Shown: in pieces, positions 35,601 to 47,786 of the stretch
Layout of the letters: each line of letters starts with the position of its first letter
How positions within the stretch are numbered: the stretch's first letter is position 1
Origin: Cyrtodaria siliqua
Lineage: Eukaryota; Mollusca; Bivalvia; Adapedonta; Hiatellidae
Direction: 5' to 3'
Length of the DNA stretch: 64,000 bases
Assembly (NCBI GenBank): GCA_037043455.1
Contig: JAWPHD010004368.1
Location: 1 to 64,000, forward strand
The notes under the pieces: model-generated
What the model was told of the DNA's origin: nothing
The model's input: only the letters and a program-made list of their open reading frames with translations
The model's database searches: none
Translations under genes and position numbers: made by a program

Positions 35601-38600
35601 ACTTGACCAAGTTGCATTTAGTTTGGGTCTAAATTAAGTTAAAAATGTTATATTTTGATCATTCAACGGCAGAATAAATATGTGTTGTTTGAAACTAGGG
35701 CACGAAACCAGGACACTAGGCAGCGACCAGCAGTGATGCAAGCTTATGTACAGTCGCCCTTAGTACTAGGAGGGGGCGCAAGGGGGTTCTCAAAACAGGA
35801 TAACAGCAAATTGAATTTCTAACATGTCTAAGGGTTAACACAATTGAAATTAGAATATTTGAAAGTGCCTTAAAAATTATAACTGAAATATGAGTACGTC
35901 AGTAATATCAAACTATTCTTAGAGCATAAATTACTCCAAATAAATTGGAATACGTTTGTGTTGTTTGAAACGAGACAAAGCGGTATCTTCTAGACAAAGA
36001 CAATATCGTCGACGATCTATTTAAATTCAAAGCATCATGAATTTACACTATGACCGAATAATCTTAACATTTGAACAATTGAATTTCGTGAATTTCGTGA
36101 ATATTTAGGAAGAATACCCAATGGAAGCAACACATTTCAGATTTTTACTCACCACCAATAAAGGTTCGCACCAATTTCTAGTATTCTCAGCGGAGATGAT
36201 TGCGACAACGTTGCGCATGCGTAATTACACTAATATTACAACTGCAGATCTACTTTACAGCAACTTCGGATGCCTCTAAATACGTTAGCTATTCACAAGT
36301 AATAGCGTATATTGGTATCCCCCATGAGCATGGCAACTATACGCACATTTAACGTCTCACTAATGAATTAATCAACACTATATAATATATGTAGAAACCG
36401 TCACTGCAAACATACTGTAAAATGTCCATTTGTCTTTAAATCTCCCCTTAATCTGCAAACCTTCCTCTGAAGCTCAAAATATCCACAAAAAATCAAAAGT
36501 TGACCAGATTATTTTTTTTTAAATTCCAGTCTTTTTCAGCACCCCTCAAAACTAGCTCCATTTCATTACTAATTTAACTGTATTCCTACCCATTTTCAAA
36601 TTATCATATCTTCCTCGAAAATCACCCAGTGGCATCCAAACTTGGCAGAAGTCATGAACATGTTCCAATCTTGTCACCTGAAGGCAGACATAAGAGAATG
36701 ATTGCACATTTCCAAGTTGAGAGCAAACCGATTAACACAGCCCTAGTTTTTTACGGTGTAGGAATCTTCCGTCATGGCCAAGGGAGGTAATTCTGTAGTG
36801 AGACCTAGGCTAAATCGATTCCGAAGTTTGTGAGGTAATTCTCTAGCCGAATTAAGACATTAATGACATTTGTAAAGTTTATATCGAAATGTTATAGCAC
36901 ACCCATTGCAGCATAAATGGCCGCCATTAAATTCTATTTTCCTTTATTGTTGTAGTTTTCCTATATGCACATGTTGGTATTTTGGCTTCTTGAGCGGTGT
37001 TTTCATTTTCAAGCGGTGCTGTCATTCATTCCTTTTTTTATTTCATAGAAGATACATGACAGCCACCAGTCTGTTGGTTATATTTTTTGACAACGCAGTA
37101 GTATTTTATCTCGAGAACGTCATTACAAAACACATTTATGTTACGAAAACGTTTGAATTTTCTTAAATGGTTAGTCCGTTCACGAGTGATAATTTATAAA
37201 CGATACCACAATACGGAGGAAACAATGCTGCCTTTAAAACGTTGTATGACGTTAACCCTCGTCATGAGGTGTTAAAACACATATGTTCCAGATTTAACCA
37301 ATTACATGACTTGTGCAGTTTGGAGGTGTCTTGTGTTGTGTTTCCATACGCTTAAAACAAATTAGATACTACTCGTATGTTATAACCACTACGGGTTCGA
37401 AACCCACTGGAAGCTCAACTTGTAAGCGAGAAAGTGTCGATTCTTACGGATGACGGGAGGTTTGAAGTAATGGTTCTACTCAGATACAATGGGGTGGACT
37501 GTCTCTATCACAAAAAATCGACGTCATATATGGCCTAAAATGTGCATTCAAAGCATTGGAGGTACGTGTGTTTTTATACGTTTAAGACAAATTGCATACT
37601 GCTTGTATGTTATAAATATGCTATTGAATATGTATTAGTTCAGTAAGTATGTGACCTTTCCGCAACAACAACAACAACACAATATTCCCAAATTAGTAAC
37701 ACAATCTCACCACGTGCATGTAATATACGTATTTAGGCACCATTGTTCACTGACATATGTTGAAGTGTATGTCCCCTTACGTGTACTTGTTTTTAACAAG
37801 GGATGTAAATAGTTTACGAAAGTTCCTGATGTATGTATGTAGCATGTGTAAAATCGTTTACATGTTTATGTAGAAGAATTGAAAAACAAAATAAAAAGCA
37901 TACCCACTACCGCTTACTAAACATATCGCGTGGGCATCGTAAAACTACAAACTACGAGCGTTAGTCCATAAACATTGATTTGTCCAATCGCCTTTTTACA
38001 TTCCTCATTGCTTGATGTAAATATATACATATATCAGGGTAAATACAATCTGTTCACGTATAGATATCTGTGTTGTGCAAACCCTGACTTATAAAACCGC
38101 ACTTGCAATAAATAACTAAAATAAAACTTGAAAGTAGACATGGTAGAGATAAAACTTGCCTTTATATAATGATCGCAACGAAATACACGACACTGTTAGC
38201 ATTATCAGTAGGGTAATTGGATTGGACATGGCTAACGAGTGGACACAAACTGCAGTATATATCTCCTAAAACGAATCAATGCCTTTACAAAAATGTTTTG
38301 ATCAAATCTTCAAAGTAGAATACACACATTGATTATTTTTATTTTGATATTATGTCCCAAATAACTTCATAATGCTACGATACATGACATGAGAGTATCC
38401 TATTAAACTAATTCTAAAATGTTTAAAGATATTTATCTTAAATACAAATATATTATCATCTTTAAATATAATTTACTATCTTTTTCTGAATCAAATTTCA
38501 ATAATGCGCTCAAGTGTAATAGATATTACCAGAATATTTTTGTAGATGAGTTTCATTTCTGGAACAAGAATATGACAATTATTAGATATGCTTAGTGTTT

Positions 38601-38694
38601 AAATGTGTTCTTGTCACAATTAAAATCTTACATCTTATCCCCCTGGGTACACTAACATTAAAAGCTTTACAGTGCATTAATGACTACATTTGTA
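35601..38694. other. 3.1 kb without recognised gene
   Basis: AT-rich DNA. A block of about 65 bp with ATACG(C/T)TTAA(A/G)ACAAATT and GTATGTTATAA occurs twice (about 37321-37385 and 37558-37620), and a CAACAACAACAA run lies at 37664-37678. The 86-codon frame at 36906-37166 is Phe/Cys-rich and probably chance. Confidence 0.5.
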
Positions 38695-39135
38695 GAAGGA
38701 TAAAAATATCGGACAGGGAAAGCAGCATTCAAGGACGACAGTCAACCACAAAACACAAAAACAAACACGCAAACAAACGAAAAGGCAAAAGTAATAAAAA
38801 ATGCAAACGACATCACAAACACAAAAGGGTTGACAATAGGGCTACCGCCTTGGAACGGTCAGTGGCAAAGTAGGCCACTGGGGGTTTAAACCGGTTCTAG
38901 GGTGCACCAAACCTCACACTTACCCTACTGTCATCCCATTAAAACAGGACAGTGTAAATAAAGAAATCCCCGCCACGATCTAATCTCTAACCAACAAGGC
39001 AGCATCAATAGGCATTATAAGTAAAACACAAATATGCTCGTGTAAATATAATACAAAAAAACCCACAAAAAACAATAGCCTAGAAAGCCACAATGAAGGT
39101 ACTCAATGACTTGGCAGAAGCCAGAGCAGTAAGAG
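38695..39135 (-). repeat. Detached retroelement 3' tail (copy D)
   Basis: Minus-strand match to the 4176-4700 tail without any RT sequence attached, ending abruptly at about 39135. This is consistent with a severely 5'-truncated insertion. Confidence 0.75.
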
Positions 39136-40649
39136 TATACATTTGTAGAAGTCGACTTAGTTTGCTTAATAATATCCATAACTTTGCGCTTATAAAACAC
39201 TAAAAGTGAACCCAGTTTATACATACTGAAGCTAAACATGCTACGTGTATTCGTCGTCTAAACAGGCATCCAAATGATCGCCATTTTGTGACTTCGCCAT
39301 TTTGAATCGCCGCCATTAAACTATTCGGGGATGTTCCGAATGCAGCATTCAACATTGCATCGATGTTTTATATCGGTGAACACACTTACTCCATGTAATC
39401 GAGTTTGATACTCGATTTGAAAGTAATACATACTGATTGTGTTATTTTCTTTGTTATGACATTATTAGCAATGATATGAATAATTTCAAAGCGAGGATGA
39501 ATTCCAAATAATATAATATCTCAGCATATTGATTGTTCTATACTTGTTTATGTATTTCAGGCGAACAAAATAACGGCTTTCCTGATTTAGTCTTAGAGGT
39601 TCTCGGGAAGGAGCTATTACCGTGTTCATGCTGTTGCAATGGAGTGGACAAGCAGATTGAATAACATTTTGCGTTCCAACTGAATGCATACTGCCTTTAT
39701 TAACTGGTGCTGCAATGCGCGATATGCTCTCCGACATCTAATGGTATTGAGAGACATACACAATCATTCATCATCTGGTGATTTACTTATTTTAGTGGAT
39801 TCCTTCAGGTTTTAATAATGCTCTTGCTTATTGTATATTATATTTATTTGAAAACCAAAACAAAAGTTTACACTTCTTTGTGTTTAGCGAGCACAACCAT
39901 GAGCAACTGAACATTACTTTTGCATGGGGGATAAGGTCTGATAAAACAAATAGTGAAAAGAGGAGTCACTGAAAGCAATTTCTATCAAATAGTGAAGGAG
40001 TTTACAGTCAGTTGACAGAACAAATGTAATACGATGTTATGAAACGTGAATGCGTTGCCTCCTGAAACGAAATGGGCAAACTAATAAGAAATGAATTGTT
40101 CCAACTTGGTGTTATCGATGTATGGTATGCACAAGGGGTTGATAATATAAACTGTGTCTTTCGAGCTTTGAAACAACTTTTAAATTATACTTTTATCAAA
40201 ACAGAATGAGCTTTTATGTACATCTATCTAGCAGAGCGATTTTTGTCGAACATTTTAAGATTGAAATTTCAACCACATTTTAGATTAGTATGCTAATTGA
40301 AAACTATTATGAGCATTTAAAAACAGTTAGTTACAGCAACTTTCTACTAGTTACAATCCGACAAAGCAACTAAAAATTAAACATTTGCAATAAAAAAGAT
40401 TCACAAACTTAAAAGGAAAATCAGTGTATTATACCTGATCTTGATGCATACGGAAATCATTCATCATGGATATGGGGAAACCCTACACTGATTTGGAGAC
40501 AATGTAACATTACGTGGTCCGAGTACTAACTTTCATACCCCATTCAAACCCTTCTCCAGGAATCGAAAACGGGGTTCGCTGGGGGTATGAATTAAAACCT
40601 TAATTATGACTTAAAATGTTTGTACATTGTACAATTGAATATAAAAGTC
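39136..40649. other. No gene recognised
   Basis: AT-rich spacer. The frame at 39486-39737 has no known domain. Confidence 0.45.
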
Positions 40650-40865
40650 GAACAGGAAATGCAGCTATTACAGAACACAGTAAACCAAAAACACGCAAAA
40701 AGACTACCTAGAATGGCAATAGTAATAGTAAAGGCATATGACGTCACAAACACAAAAAGGGCTGACAGTAGGGCTATCGCCTAGGAACGGTCAATGGCAA
40801 AAAGGCCGATGTGGGGTTTAAACCAGGTTCTAGGGTGCACCAAACCTCACACTTTCCATACATGT
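40650..40865 (-). repeat. Detached retroelement 3' tail (copy E)
   Basis: About 215 bp of the same tail (AACAGGAAATGCAGC, GGTTCTAGGGTGCACCAAAC). It is closer to copy B than to D at its outer end. Confidence 0.7.
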
Positions 40866-41039
40866 AAATAGATAATTATTAACAGGTTATCACATTTTTT
40901 CAGTAAAATATGTTTAAATGTGGTATTTGATTTTGATTTTATGGCATTTAACTGCAATTAAATGTTAACGATACATTTCATATACAGTTCGTAACACCAA
41001 GATATCATGCTTACAATTTAATTCAAATTAAATGTAATG

Positions 41040-42080
41040 CGACATCAGATATAGTAAACGCTTTTACGTATCTTGGCATTGGTTCACTCAAGGTGATTCG
41101 TTTAATGAAACACAGAACATATTGGCGGGTCAAGCGCGGAAAGCAGTGTTTATGTTAAACAGATACCTTTATCAATTTACTGACATATCAGTTAAACATA
41201 AATTAGATTTATTTGATAAACCTTTAAAACCTATTTTGAATTACGGCGCGGAAGTGTGTGGTTTTTCTACAGGACTTTGTGTTGAAAGAGTAATATTGCA
41301 AAAGCATTTTGCGTTTAAAGCGATTCGCTCAAAATGATTTTATCTCCGGGGTGTTAGGGAGAACAACATTGATTACACACAGATATGTAGTAATAATAAA
41401 ATACTGGTTAAAAATCATTTACGCGAATGAAAATAAATTTATAAAATATGTATACAGCATGCTTAGAACTGATGCTGAGGTAATGCGAAATAAAACGAAT
41501 TTGGTTATATTGCTAAAGACATTACTGGGGAATCTTGGATTGTTTGGTGCATGGCTGTATCAGGGAGTTGGAAATAGCGATACATTTTTAAGCATGGTAA
41601 AACAAAGATTACATGACAATTGTGTACAGAATTCGCATTCACGTTCAAAACAGTTAATCAGAGCTATTTTCTTTACGGAAACGCATGTGATACTTTTAGT
41701 AATACGCATTATTTAACCTGTATAAATATACCAAAGTTGAGACTTTCCTCCCATAATCTAGAAATTGAAGCAGATAGATGGCACAGACCATTAAGTTAAC
41801 CGTTAGATGAAAACAAAATCTGTAGAGTTTGTAAAAAGTTTGAAGACGAGTATCATTTTATAATATAGTGCACAAATTATAATGGTATTAGATTAAATTA
41901 CATTAATAAATATTATTGGAAAAGGCCCAGCATGCTGGAAGTTTTAGAGCTAATAAACTGCGAAAATAAAAACAAATTGAAAAAACTTAGTGTATTTGTA
42001 TACAAAGCATTTGAAATCCGAAAGGACATTCTTTACCAAAAACTAATCATTACACAAGTTTTAAATTGTGTGTAAGTAAA
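41040..42080 (+). pseudogene. LINE reverse transcriptase C-terminal remnant
   Basis: Broken plus-strand frames. The first encodes GQARKAVFMLNRYL and LFDKPLKPILNYGAEVCGFS (41140-41275), followed by ITHRYVVIIKYWLKI. A late stretch contains an ICRVCKKFEDEYHFI-type Cys/His block (about 41817-41865) and, near 41925, a KRPSMLEVLE-type block. This order is typical of the thumb and C-terminal part of non-LTR (LINE) ORF2 proteins. Frameshifts near 41330, 41710 and later make it inactive. The catalytic RT core lies upstream and is missing. Confidence 0.65.
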
Positions 42081-42687
42081 GTGAAATATTGTAACTTTTA
42101 TTTTTCGTTTTTTTTTGACATAGAATATATGCAATTATCATATGTACACATGCATTGTCTTAAAGTTTGGTTTTGCTTTGCGTTTTATAATAACCAATAC
42201 ACAATATATAATCAGTTGCAATGTATATGCAAAAACGTTTGGTTATGTTTGAATGTGCTATAATATATGCAATGAAATAGATTCACTTGAATTAATATCC
42301 TAGACGATATATTGTGCAAACGCCACATGCATTTTGTTGTAATCGTCATGATATTGTTTATGTTTAGTGCTTGAAATCTTTATCAGCTGATATATATAAA
42401 TATATATATATAAAATAAAAACATGATAGTTACATATTGCATTTAAATACATATGCTTTATATGTTTATAGTCTTGTGTATGAAAAATATATAGAACAAC
42501 ATTCATAATACGTAAAATAGAAACATAAAATAAAATAAAATACAAATATTTAAAAATATGCAATGTCCATGGAATGTGAATATGTTCAATTTCTCTCTCT
42601 CTCTCTCCCCTCTCTCTCTCTTAATGTTAGTGTTACCTCATATTAATGGTATTTAATTGTTATTAAATAAACATCAATATGTGCAAT
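42081..42687. other. AT-rich spacer with microsatellites
   Basis: No gene. It contains a (TA)-rich stretch at 42386-42413 and a (CT)n tract at 42592-42621. Confidence 0.5.
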
Positions 42688-42831
<144 letters not shown>

Positions 42832-42850
42832 ATGGGTAAGTTTGGCTACA

Positions 42851-42855
42851 GTATT
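42851..42855. other. Candidate left target-site duplication GTATT
   Basis: GTATT abuts the left terminal repeat, and GTATT at 57831-57835 abuts the right one. Retroviral-type integrases make 4-6 bp duplications. The surrounding TA-rich sequence lowers certainty, and a 6-bp version does not match perfectly. Confidence 0.55.
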
Positions 42856-43197
42856 ATATATATGTATTTTGGGGTTTCTGTTGTAATTTTTTTTTTACCT
42901 CAAATTACAGCAGAACGACCCCAAATAAACACATATATAATAAATCACCATGAAATGGTGATTTTACTTGATTTATTAAAACTTTTTTAAAATAGGGGTA
43001 GTGAAGATTGCAAGTTTAATTTTTTTTAAATAAATCATCATGAAATGGTGATTTTACTTGTTTATTAAAACTTTTTAAAATGGGGGGTAGTGAAGATTGC
43101 AAGTTTATTTTTTTTTTATAAGTTTTCAAAATTATAAAATGTTTCTTTAATACAAAACAAATTTGTTGATTTGTTATTAAATTTTACTCCAATCAAC
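42856..43197 (+). repeat. Left terminal inverted repeat
   Basis: Starts ATATATATGTATTTTGGGG and matches 57455-57830 reversed. The first 80 bp is itself a fold-back: TTTTGGGGTTTCTGTTGTAA pairs with TTACAGCAGAACGACCCCAA about 40 bp on. Two tandem units of about 90 bp follow (42941-43030, 43031-43120), each starting with the hairpin AAATCACCA-TGAAA-TGGTGATTT (or a one-base variant). Confidence 0.92.
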
Positions 43198-43260
43198 AAT
43201 TTTCCGACCTTGAATACAAAGGTGGTGGATCGTACTCATACACATTACTAAAACAATTTA
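43198..43260. other. Short spacer
   Basis: Between the terminal repeat and the first minus-strand gene. It is conserved with 59990-60046 in copy 2. Confidence 0.5.
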
Positions 43261-43854
43261 TTACACACTTTTTAGACTTTTTTGTAAGGTTGCCATTGCT
43301 TCTTTTCTTCCCTGCTCCACTAGTTCTTTTTTTTGAACTTCACTTATTTCAGCCTTTTTTTGTTTGGTGTCTTCTTTTAAACTATAATATTTATCTAACT
43401 CATCTAAAATCATCTTAAACTCTTGATCAGATATTTGTGCATCACTCAACGCTTGTGATATTAACTGCTTTATACTATTTAACTTAGCCTCTGCCAAAGT
43501 TTTTATTTCATGATGTTTTTGAGCTTTTGCATTAAGCTTGCGTCTGATAAAATTAATACAAACACCTGTAGCTCCACATACTATTGCTGCTATTTCTAAA
43601 GGTAACAAAACTGGAATAACAAATCCAATCCCAGCCATAATAACACCTGCAGATATCAAGGTAGTGTCAATTCCATCTGTAATATTAATACCACGTTTAT
43701 ATTTTTTATAAAGTGACTGACGTATATCTCGTTCTGTAATTAACTTTTTTTCAATTTCTGAAATCTTTTGTAAGCTATAATTTTGTCCGTTTTCCACTTA
43801 ATTTTCCACTGGCAAATCAGGATATATACTTGGTGCCGTTGGTTGCTTCGGCAT
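43261..43854 (-). pseudogene. Polinton hypothetical membrane protein, nonsense in N-terminus
   Basis: Starts at ATG 43852-43854 (MPKQPTAPSIYPDLP), with an in-frame TAA at 43798-43800 caused by a 12-bp near-duplication (GAAAATTAAGTG). After it the frame stays open for 178 codons. It has two adjacent hydrophobic segments around TLISAGVIMAGIGFVIPVLL and EIAAIVCGATGVCINF, forming a hairpin membrane anchor. A Lys/Glu-rich, probably coiled-coil C-terminus follows. Copy 2 (60047-60624) lacks this stop but has a one-base deletion. Likely a virion or membrane-associated protein; function unknown. Confidence 0.75.
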
Positions 43855-43876
43855 TTTTTTATTAATAAATAAAAAA

Positions 43877-44374
43877 TTAAATTAATTCAATTAATAATGA
43901 TGCCACCGTATTTACAGCTGTAGCGTTAGCAACCTTGCATACAAAGTTAACAACAGAACCAGCAAAAAACTTTAAAGGTTCATCAAAGTTATCATGATTG
44001 CGTGGAATGATGTGAAGCATTATACCATAATTTGGTTGTTCAACACCATTGACAGAAACTATTACAGTTACGTCACCAACTAATCGGTCACTTGCTAAAC
44101 CTATTCCCATAATCCGTCCACGGCGTGTCATTACATGTCCCACATTTGATTCTGCTCCACCGTTACCAAATGAGAGTATTCTATTTAACACAAGTGGGCC
44201 CTTAGCCTCCGCAAATATTGTTATAATCCCATATTTTAGATTATCAACTCTATCTTTCAAATGATTAAACTGGTCAACAAAAGGCACAACTTGCCTAGAT
44301 AAATCTTTAACATCATTTATCAAAGCCTCTAAGTCTTCTGTTTTTTTAGGTCTTGTTGGTCCATATATACTCAT
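43877..44374 (-). CDS. Fibre-like candidate, 165 residues
   Basis: Starts MSIYGPTRPKKTEDLEAL. Residues about 10-55 form a predicted heptad helix. The rest is beta-rich, with regularly spaced Gly/Asn turns (GRIMGIGLA, VTVIVSVNGVEQPNYGI, AGSVVNFVCK) and ends TVASLLIELI. A short coiled coil followed by a compact beta head is the general build of trimeric viral fibre or spike proteins, so I propose a capsid vertex attachment role as inference only. It is intact in both element copies (here and 60646-61143), which argues for a real gene. A TATA-rich leader sits directly upstream (44375-44400). Confidence 0.7.
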   Translation of the reverse strand: MSIYGPTRPKKTEDLEALINDVKDLSRQVVPFVDQFNHLKDRVDNLKYGIITIFAEAKGPLVLNRILSFGNGGAESNVGHVMTRRGRIMGIGLASDRLVGDVTVIVSVNGVEQPNYGIMLHIIPRNHDNFDEPLKFFAGSVVNFVCKVANATAVNTVASLLIELI

Positions 44375-44400
44375 TGTTTTTTTTTATAAAAATATATTTT

Positions 44401-45045
44401 TTAAATAATTTCTAAAACACAACTCATACGCAAACCGTGATTATTTATTTTATTGCCAAACTCATCTCTAACTTCTATTTTCAATTCAGTAATTGCACCA
44501 TTCATAAGACAGTGATATTCAGGATAAAAACTTGTATATACTATATCTCCAAACTCCTTATTTAATACAGGCACAACCCCTATAATAGTGCTTGGCTTAC
44601 CATTGAAATAATTACTACTCGTATTAACTTGTTCCAGATGAACATATAGCTGTTTATAAGGACCTAAATGAATTGGGTAATCTCCTATATTAGCACCTGT
44701 CAACCATTTTCTGTCCTTGAATCCCAGCATATATGAAAGACCGCTTGACATTCGTGTCTCTATTGGCGTATGTATAATGCTTAAGCCATTTTGGACAATA
44801 TTATCCAGAATAATCTTTTCATTTAGCCTTTAAAAATCTTTTAACAAGTCTTGAAAGTTATAGAGCCCACCTGGTAAATGTTCTATTTTATCTGGGTTTC
44901 GTGTCTTTATGGTTTCATGAATAATATTATACCAACCGATAGTGTATGTTAATTTTTTTAATCCAACGCGCTTAGTTCCATCTCTATTATCGATATACTG
45001 TTGTAAATTAATAGAGTTGTCTATGTTTGAAATTGTATGAAACAT
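44401..45045 (-). pseudogene. Minor capsid (penton-like) candidate, one nonsense codon
   Basis: 215-codon frame starting MFHTISNIDNSINLQQYI at 45045, interrupted by TAA at 44830-44832. Copy 2 (61168-61815) is open throughout. Composition is beta-rich, with the C-terminal pattern GAITELKIEVRDEFGNKI then NHGLRMSCVLEI, which I associate with single-jelly-roll minor capsid proteins of Polinton-like elements. No catalytic motif. It is divergently paired with the gene at 45086. Lower-confidence alternative: another structural or core protein. Confidence 0.6.
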
Positions 45046-45085
45046 TTATTTTTTTAATATATATATATAAAAATACAAAATAAAA
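45046..45085. promoter_or_regulatory. Divergent AT-only promoter region
   Basis: 40 bp, almost all A/T, containing ATATATATATAAAAATAC between two divergently transcribed genes. The TATA-like core lies about 10-30 bp from each start. The homologous region in copy 2 is 61816-61849. Confidence 0.6.
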
Positions 45086-46360
45086 ATAATTTCTAAAGAA
45101 TTCAAATATAACCCAGATGCTCACTATTCAAATACTTTTAGCAAGAAAGTGATAGATATAATGAATCAAAACATAGTTATAACATCAGACGGCAAAGGCT
45201 TTAAAGTATCATTTCCCAATGTCTTCGAAAAATACAAACTCCCATACGTCAAATCAGATGCTATAGTCCAACGCTGGGGAACAGATTGGTTGTTATTTTG
45301 GCAGAATCAGTTAAACTTTGCTATTTGGTGTGCAACAACTGGATGTGGTATTGATTTTAACAATCATCTAAAAGCTGATACTTTGGTTGGTTCGTTATTT
45401 CGATTTCATGTCTACTACCAAGTCAGAAGAATATTATTTGAGATGAGTGTAGCAATGCATCAAGACTCAAATTGGAATGCATTTAATAACACATATAACC
45501 GAAACGCGTACGAGAGAATATGCAAGGAGTTTAACGTTGATTTATATTCAGACTGGAGACAGAAACAAAGCTATAATAATGGTCTAGGAACAATTTACAA
45601 TTACTGGACACATATTGGTTATCATCCTTTGGTAAATACTGTATACGACAACAAAACGATGAGTTTTACAGTCTATGAGAGTGATAAAACATACCACATT
45701 GATTACATTGCACAAGGATCTGAGGCTGACAATAGTTGGTCTACTTTTATACTAGATGATTCATCTGGATTTACAAGAGCAGGAGTAGAAAGAATCAATG
45801 ACAGCATAAGAACATACTGCTGGGCAATCCTTGGCTCACAATCACAAACAAGAACAGATATACTTGGAACTGGGACAGCATTTGATGCACAGAAACAATT
45901 TTTAGCAAATGTAGAGGACGCAATAAATAGCCCCATCGACTTACCCAGTCAAATTTCAAGATATGAAAACACCCTAAAATATGCAAGAAGTAAAGTAAAT
46001 TTTGTTTATGGAAGTGGATTGTACATGTCTCCGAGTGACATGGAATTAAGAATTGGAATAATACAAGACTACAATAATGAAATTGTAATAGCAACCGATG
46101 CACAAGCATTAGGATTGAATAATGATGTAAATGTAAAACCAGTGCCACCAAAAATAATTCAACCTTTTCAAGGCACCACTACAAAGAAATTTTTACCGGA
46201 ACATTCTGACTTTGATAAATCATCAATACATAAAACAATTAAACATAACCCACCAGAAATACAAAAAATAGCGATTGAACACGAAGATAACAAAACAACT
46301 ATAATTGTTGGTACTATAGTAATAGGTCTTTCTGCATAACTTATTTACGAGATTTACTAA
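45086..46360 (+). pseudogene. Polinton conserved protein, start and end damaged
   Basis: Copy 2 starts with ATG at 61850. Here the same codon is ATA (45086-45088), so the first in-frame ATG is 45161. The frame is then open to a TAA at 46337-46339, seven codons before the stop used in copy 2, removing the end of a C-terminal membrane segment. The protein (about 420 residues) has a Trp/Cys-rich N-terminal half (WGTDWLLFWQNQLNFAIWCA, TTGCGIDF) and a conserved core (RTDILGTGTAFDAQKQFLAN). It has no motif I can tie to a reaction. The C-terminal anchor suggests a virion or membrane role. Its 3' end overlaps the convergent gene at 46341. Confidence 0.7.
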
Positions 46361-47739
46361 ACCACTCTTTGGCTGCCACATATAACAACCCGGAAACAAA
46401 CACAAGCAAAGCCCATAGATTGTTACCAAGCCAATTAATAACATTACCTGTTGCAGATAAAAGCCATGATACTATTGCACCAATAACTCCTGGAAGTGCT
46501 GCAGCAGCTTTACCAGCTAGGTTGGCAAGAAGTTTACCAAGATTAAGTAGTTGTTTTTTTTATCCAGTCTTTTACACTTGATGGATCAGGTTTTGGAGTT
46601 GGAGTTGGAGTTGGAGTTGGAGCAGCACTTGATGTAGGAATAATGGTCTCAACTAATACCCCAATAATCATACCAAAGGCAGTCAAAATACTAACAATAG
46701 TAATACCTTGCTCCCTAAACAAGGTTTTGATTCTCTCACCCAATGTTGTGTCTTCTTTTAACACCTTATTTATAGTTTCTTTTATCCTGTTTATTTGACT
46801 GCGTAATGCTTCTTTGTTTTCACTCGCCGCTTCAAGTCGTGAACTTCTTTCATCTTCTAAGTTTTTTATTCTATCACGTATGCGCTCTTGTTCAAACTCA
46901 TCCTCCTGCCCGGGGGTGCTAACCTGTTCTAATTTTTGTTTTTCTTTTGCTATATCTTTATCAAGCTCAGTGAGCTTTGAGAGATTATTAGTAAGTTCTC
47001 CACGAAAGCTTTGCAATACCTTGTCTAAACCTTGTAACTCTCGCATTGTTAGACCTTCTGTTTGTGTTTGAACAGCAGTTTTAGAATGAGTTTCATCTAT
47101 TATATTACTCAAATCACTCTCAATTGTATTTACAGCATCTACTGTATTTTGTACATCTTCAGTTGTTGAAAACGTTTGCATTGGTATATTTTCTCCTCCT
47201 TTTGTGAGGGTATCTCTTGTTTTGGCTAAGGATGCTAATTCTGCCCTACCCTGAGCAATTCTTTCACGTGGGGCTAAATAATCATATATTTTTAAATTAT
47301 TTTTTATGAAGTCAATGCCATATTTTCTACGTAGAGTGTCCAGCACATACAACTTGATTGGTTCGTTTGGATTATATCCCTTATAATAGGTAAGTGGAAC
47401 ATTATCTATCCCCAGCCGAACTGCATATAACAATATTCTACCGTTTTCATCATTAACCACTTTAAAATCATTTTTATAATCAATTCCGCTGATCTTAGCA
47501 CTAACTTCAGTAAAAAATTGATCTACTAACCACTTTTTTTGTGTAAGCTGTTCTTCTGTTTTATCTTCTCCTTCAAGCTGATCAATAAGCTTATTTTCAT
47601 TTACAATTTGTCTCTGAAATTCTGAGGCAGGTTGTATAAATTCGTCTTCGTCTTCGTCTTTGTCTTCGTCTTCAAGTATTCTATCTAAGTCTTCTTCAGT
47701 CATATCGAACGCAGGATTTTCAAATCCTCCTTCAGCCAT
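46341..47739 (-). pseudogene. Polinton coiled-coil membrane protein, frameshifted near C-terminus
   Basis: Open from MAEGGFENPAFDM (47739) for 398 codons to 46543. An acidic N-terminus with DEDKDEDEDE (25-34) is followed by a globular part to about 165, a coiled coil at about 235-330, a membrane segment at about 346-367 (ITIVSILTAFGMIIGVLVE), and a Thr-Pro repeat at 374-382. A run of eight T (46554-46561), seven in copy 2, shifts the frame just before a hydrophobic, Trp-containing C-terminus that is intact in copy 2 (63105 onward). I infer a membrane-active virion component; the family is not recognised by name. Confidence 0.7.
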
Positions 47740-47786
47740 TGTTTATTTTATTTAATTTTAAAAAATATATTTAAAAAATAAAAACA
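47740..47786. promoter_or_regulatory. Divergent AT-rich promoter region
   Basis: 47 bp, AT-rich, containing AAAAAATATATTTAAAAAAT between the coiled-coil gene and the capsid gene. It sets close, opposite start sites for a capsid gene pair. Confidence 0.55.

Noticed and set aside
45149..45151. GTG as start of the plus-strand Polinton gene
   Set aside because: Eukaryotic elements rarely use GTG. Copy 2 shows the ancestral ATG 21 codons upstream, lost here by a one-base change.
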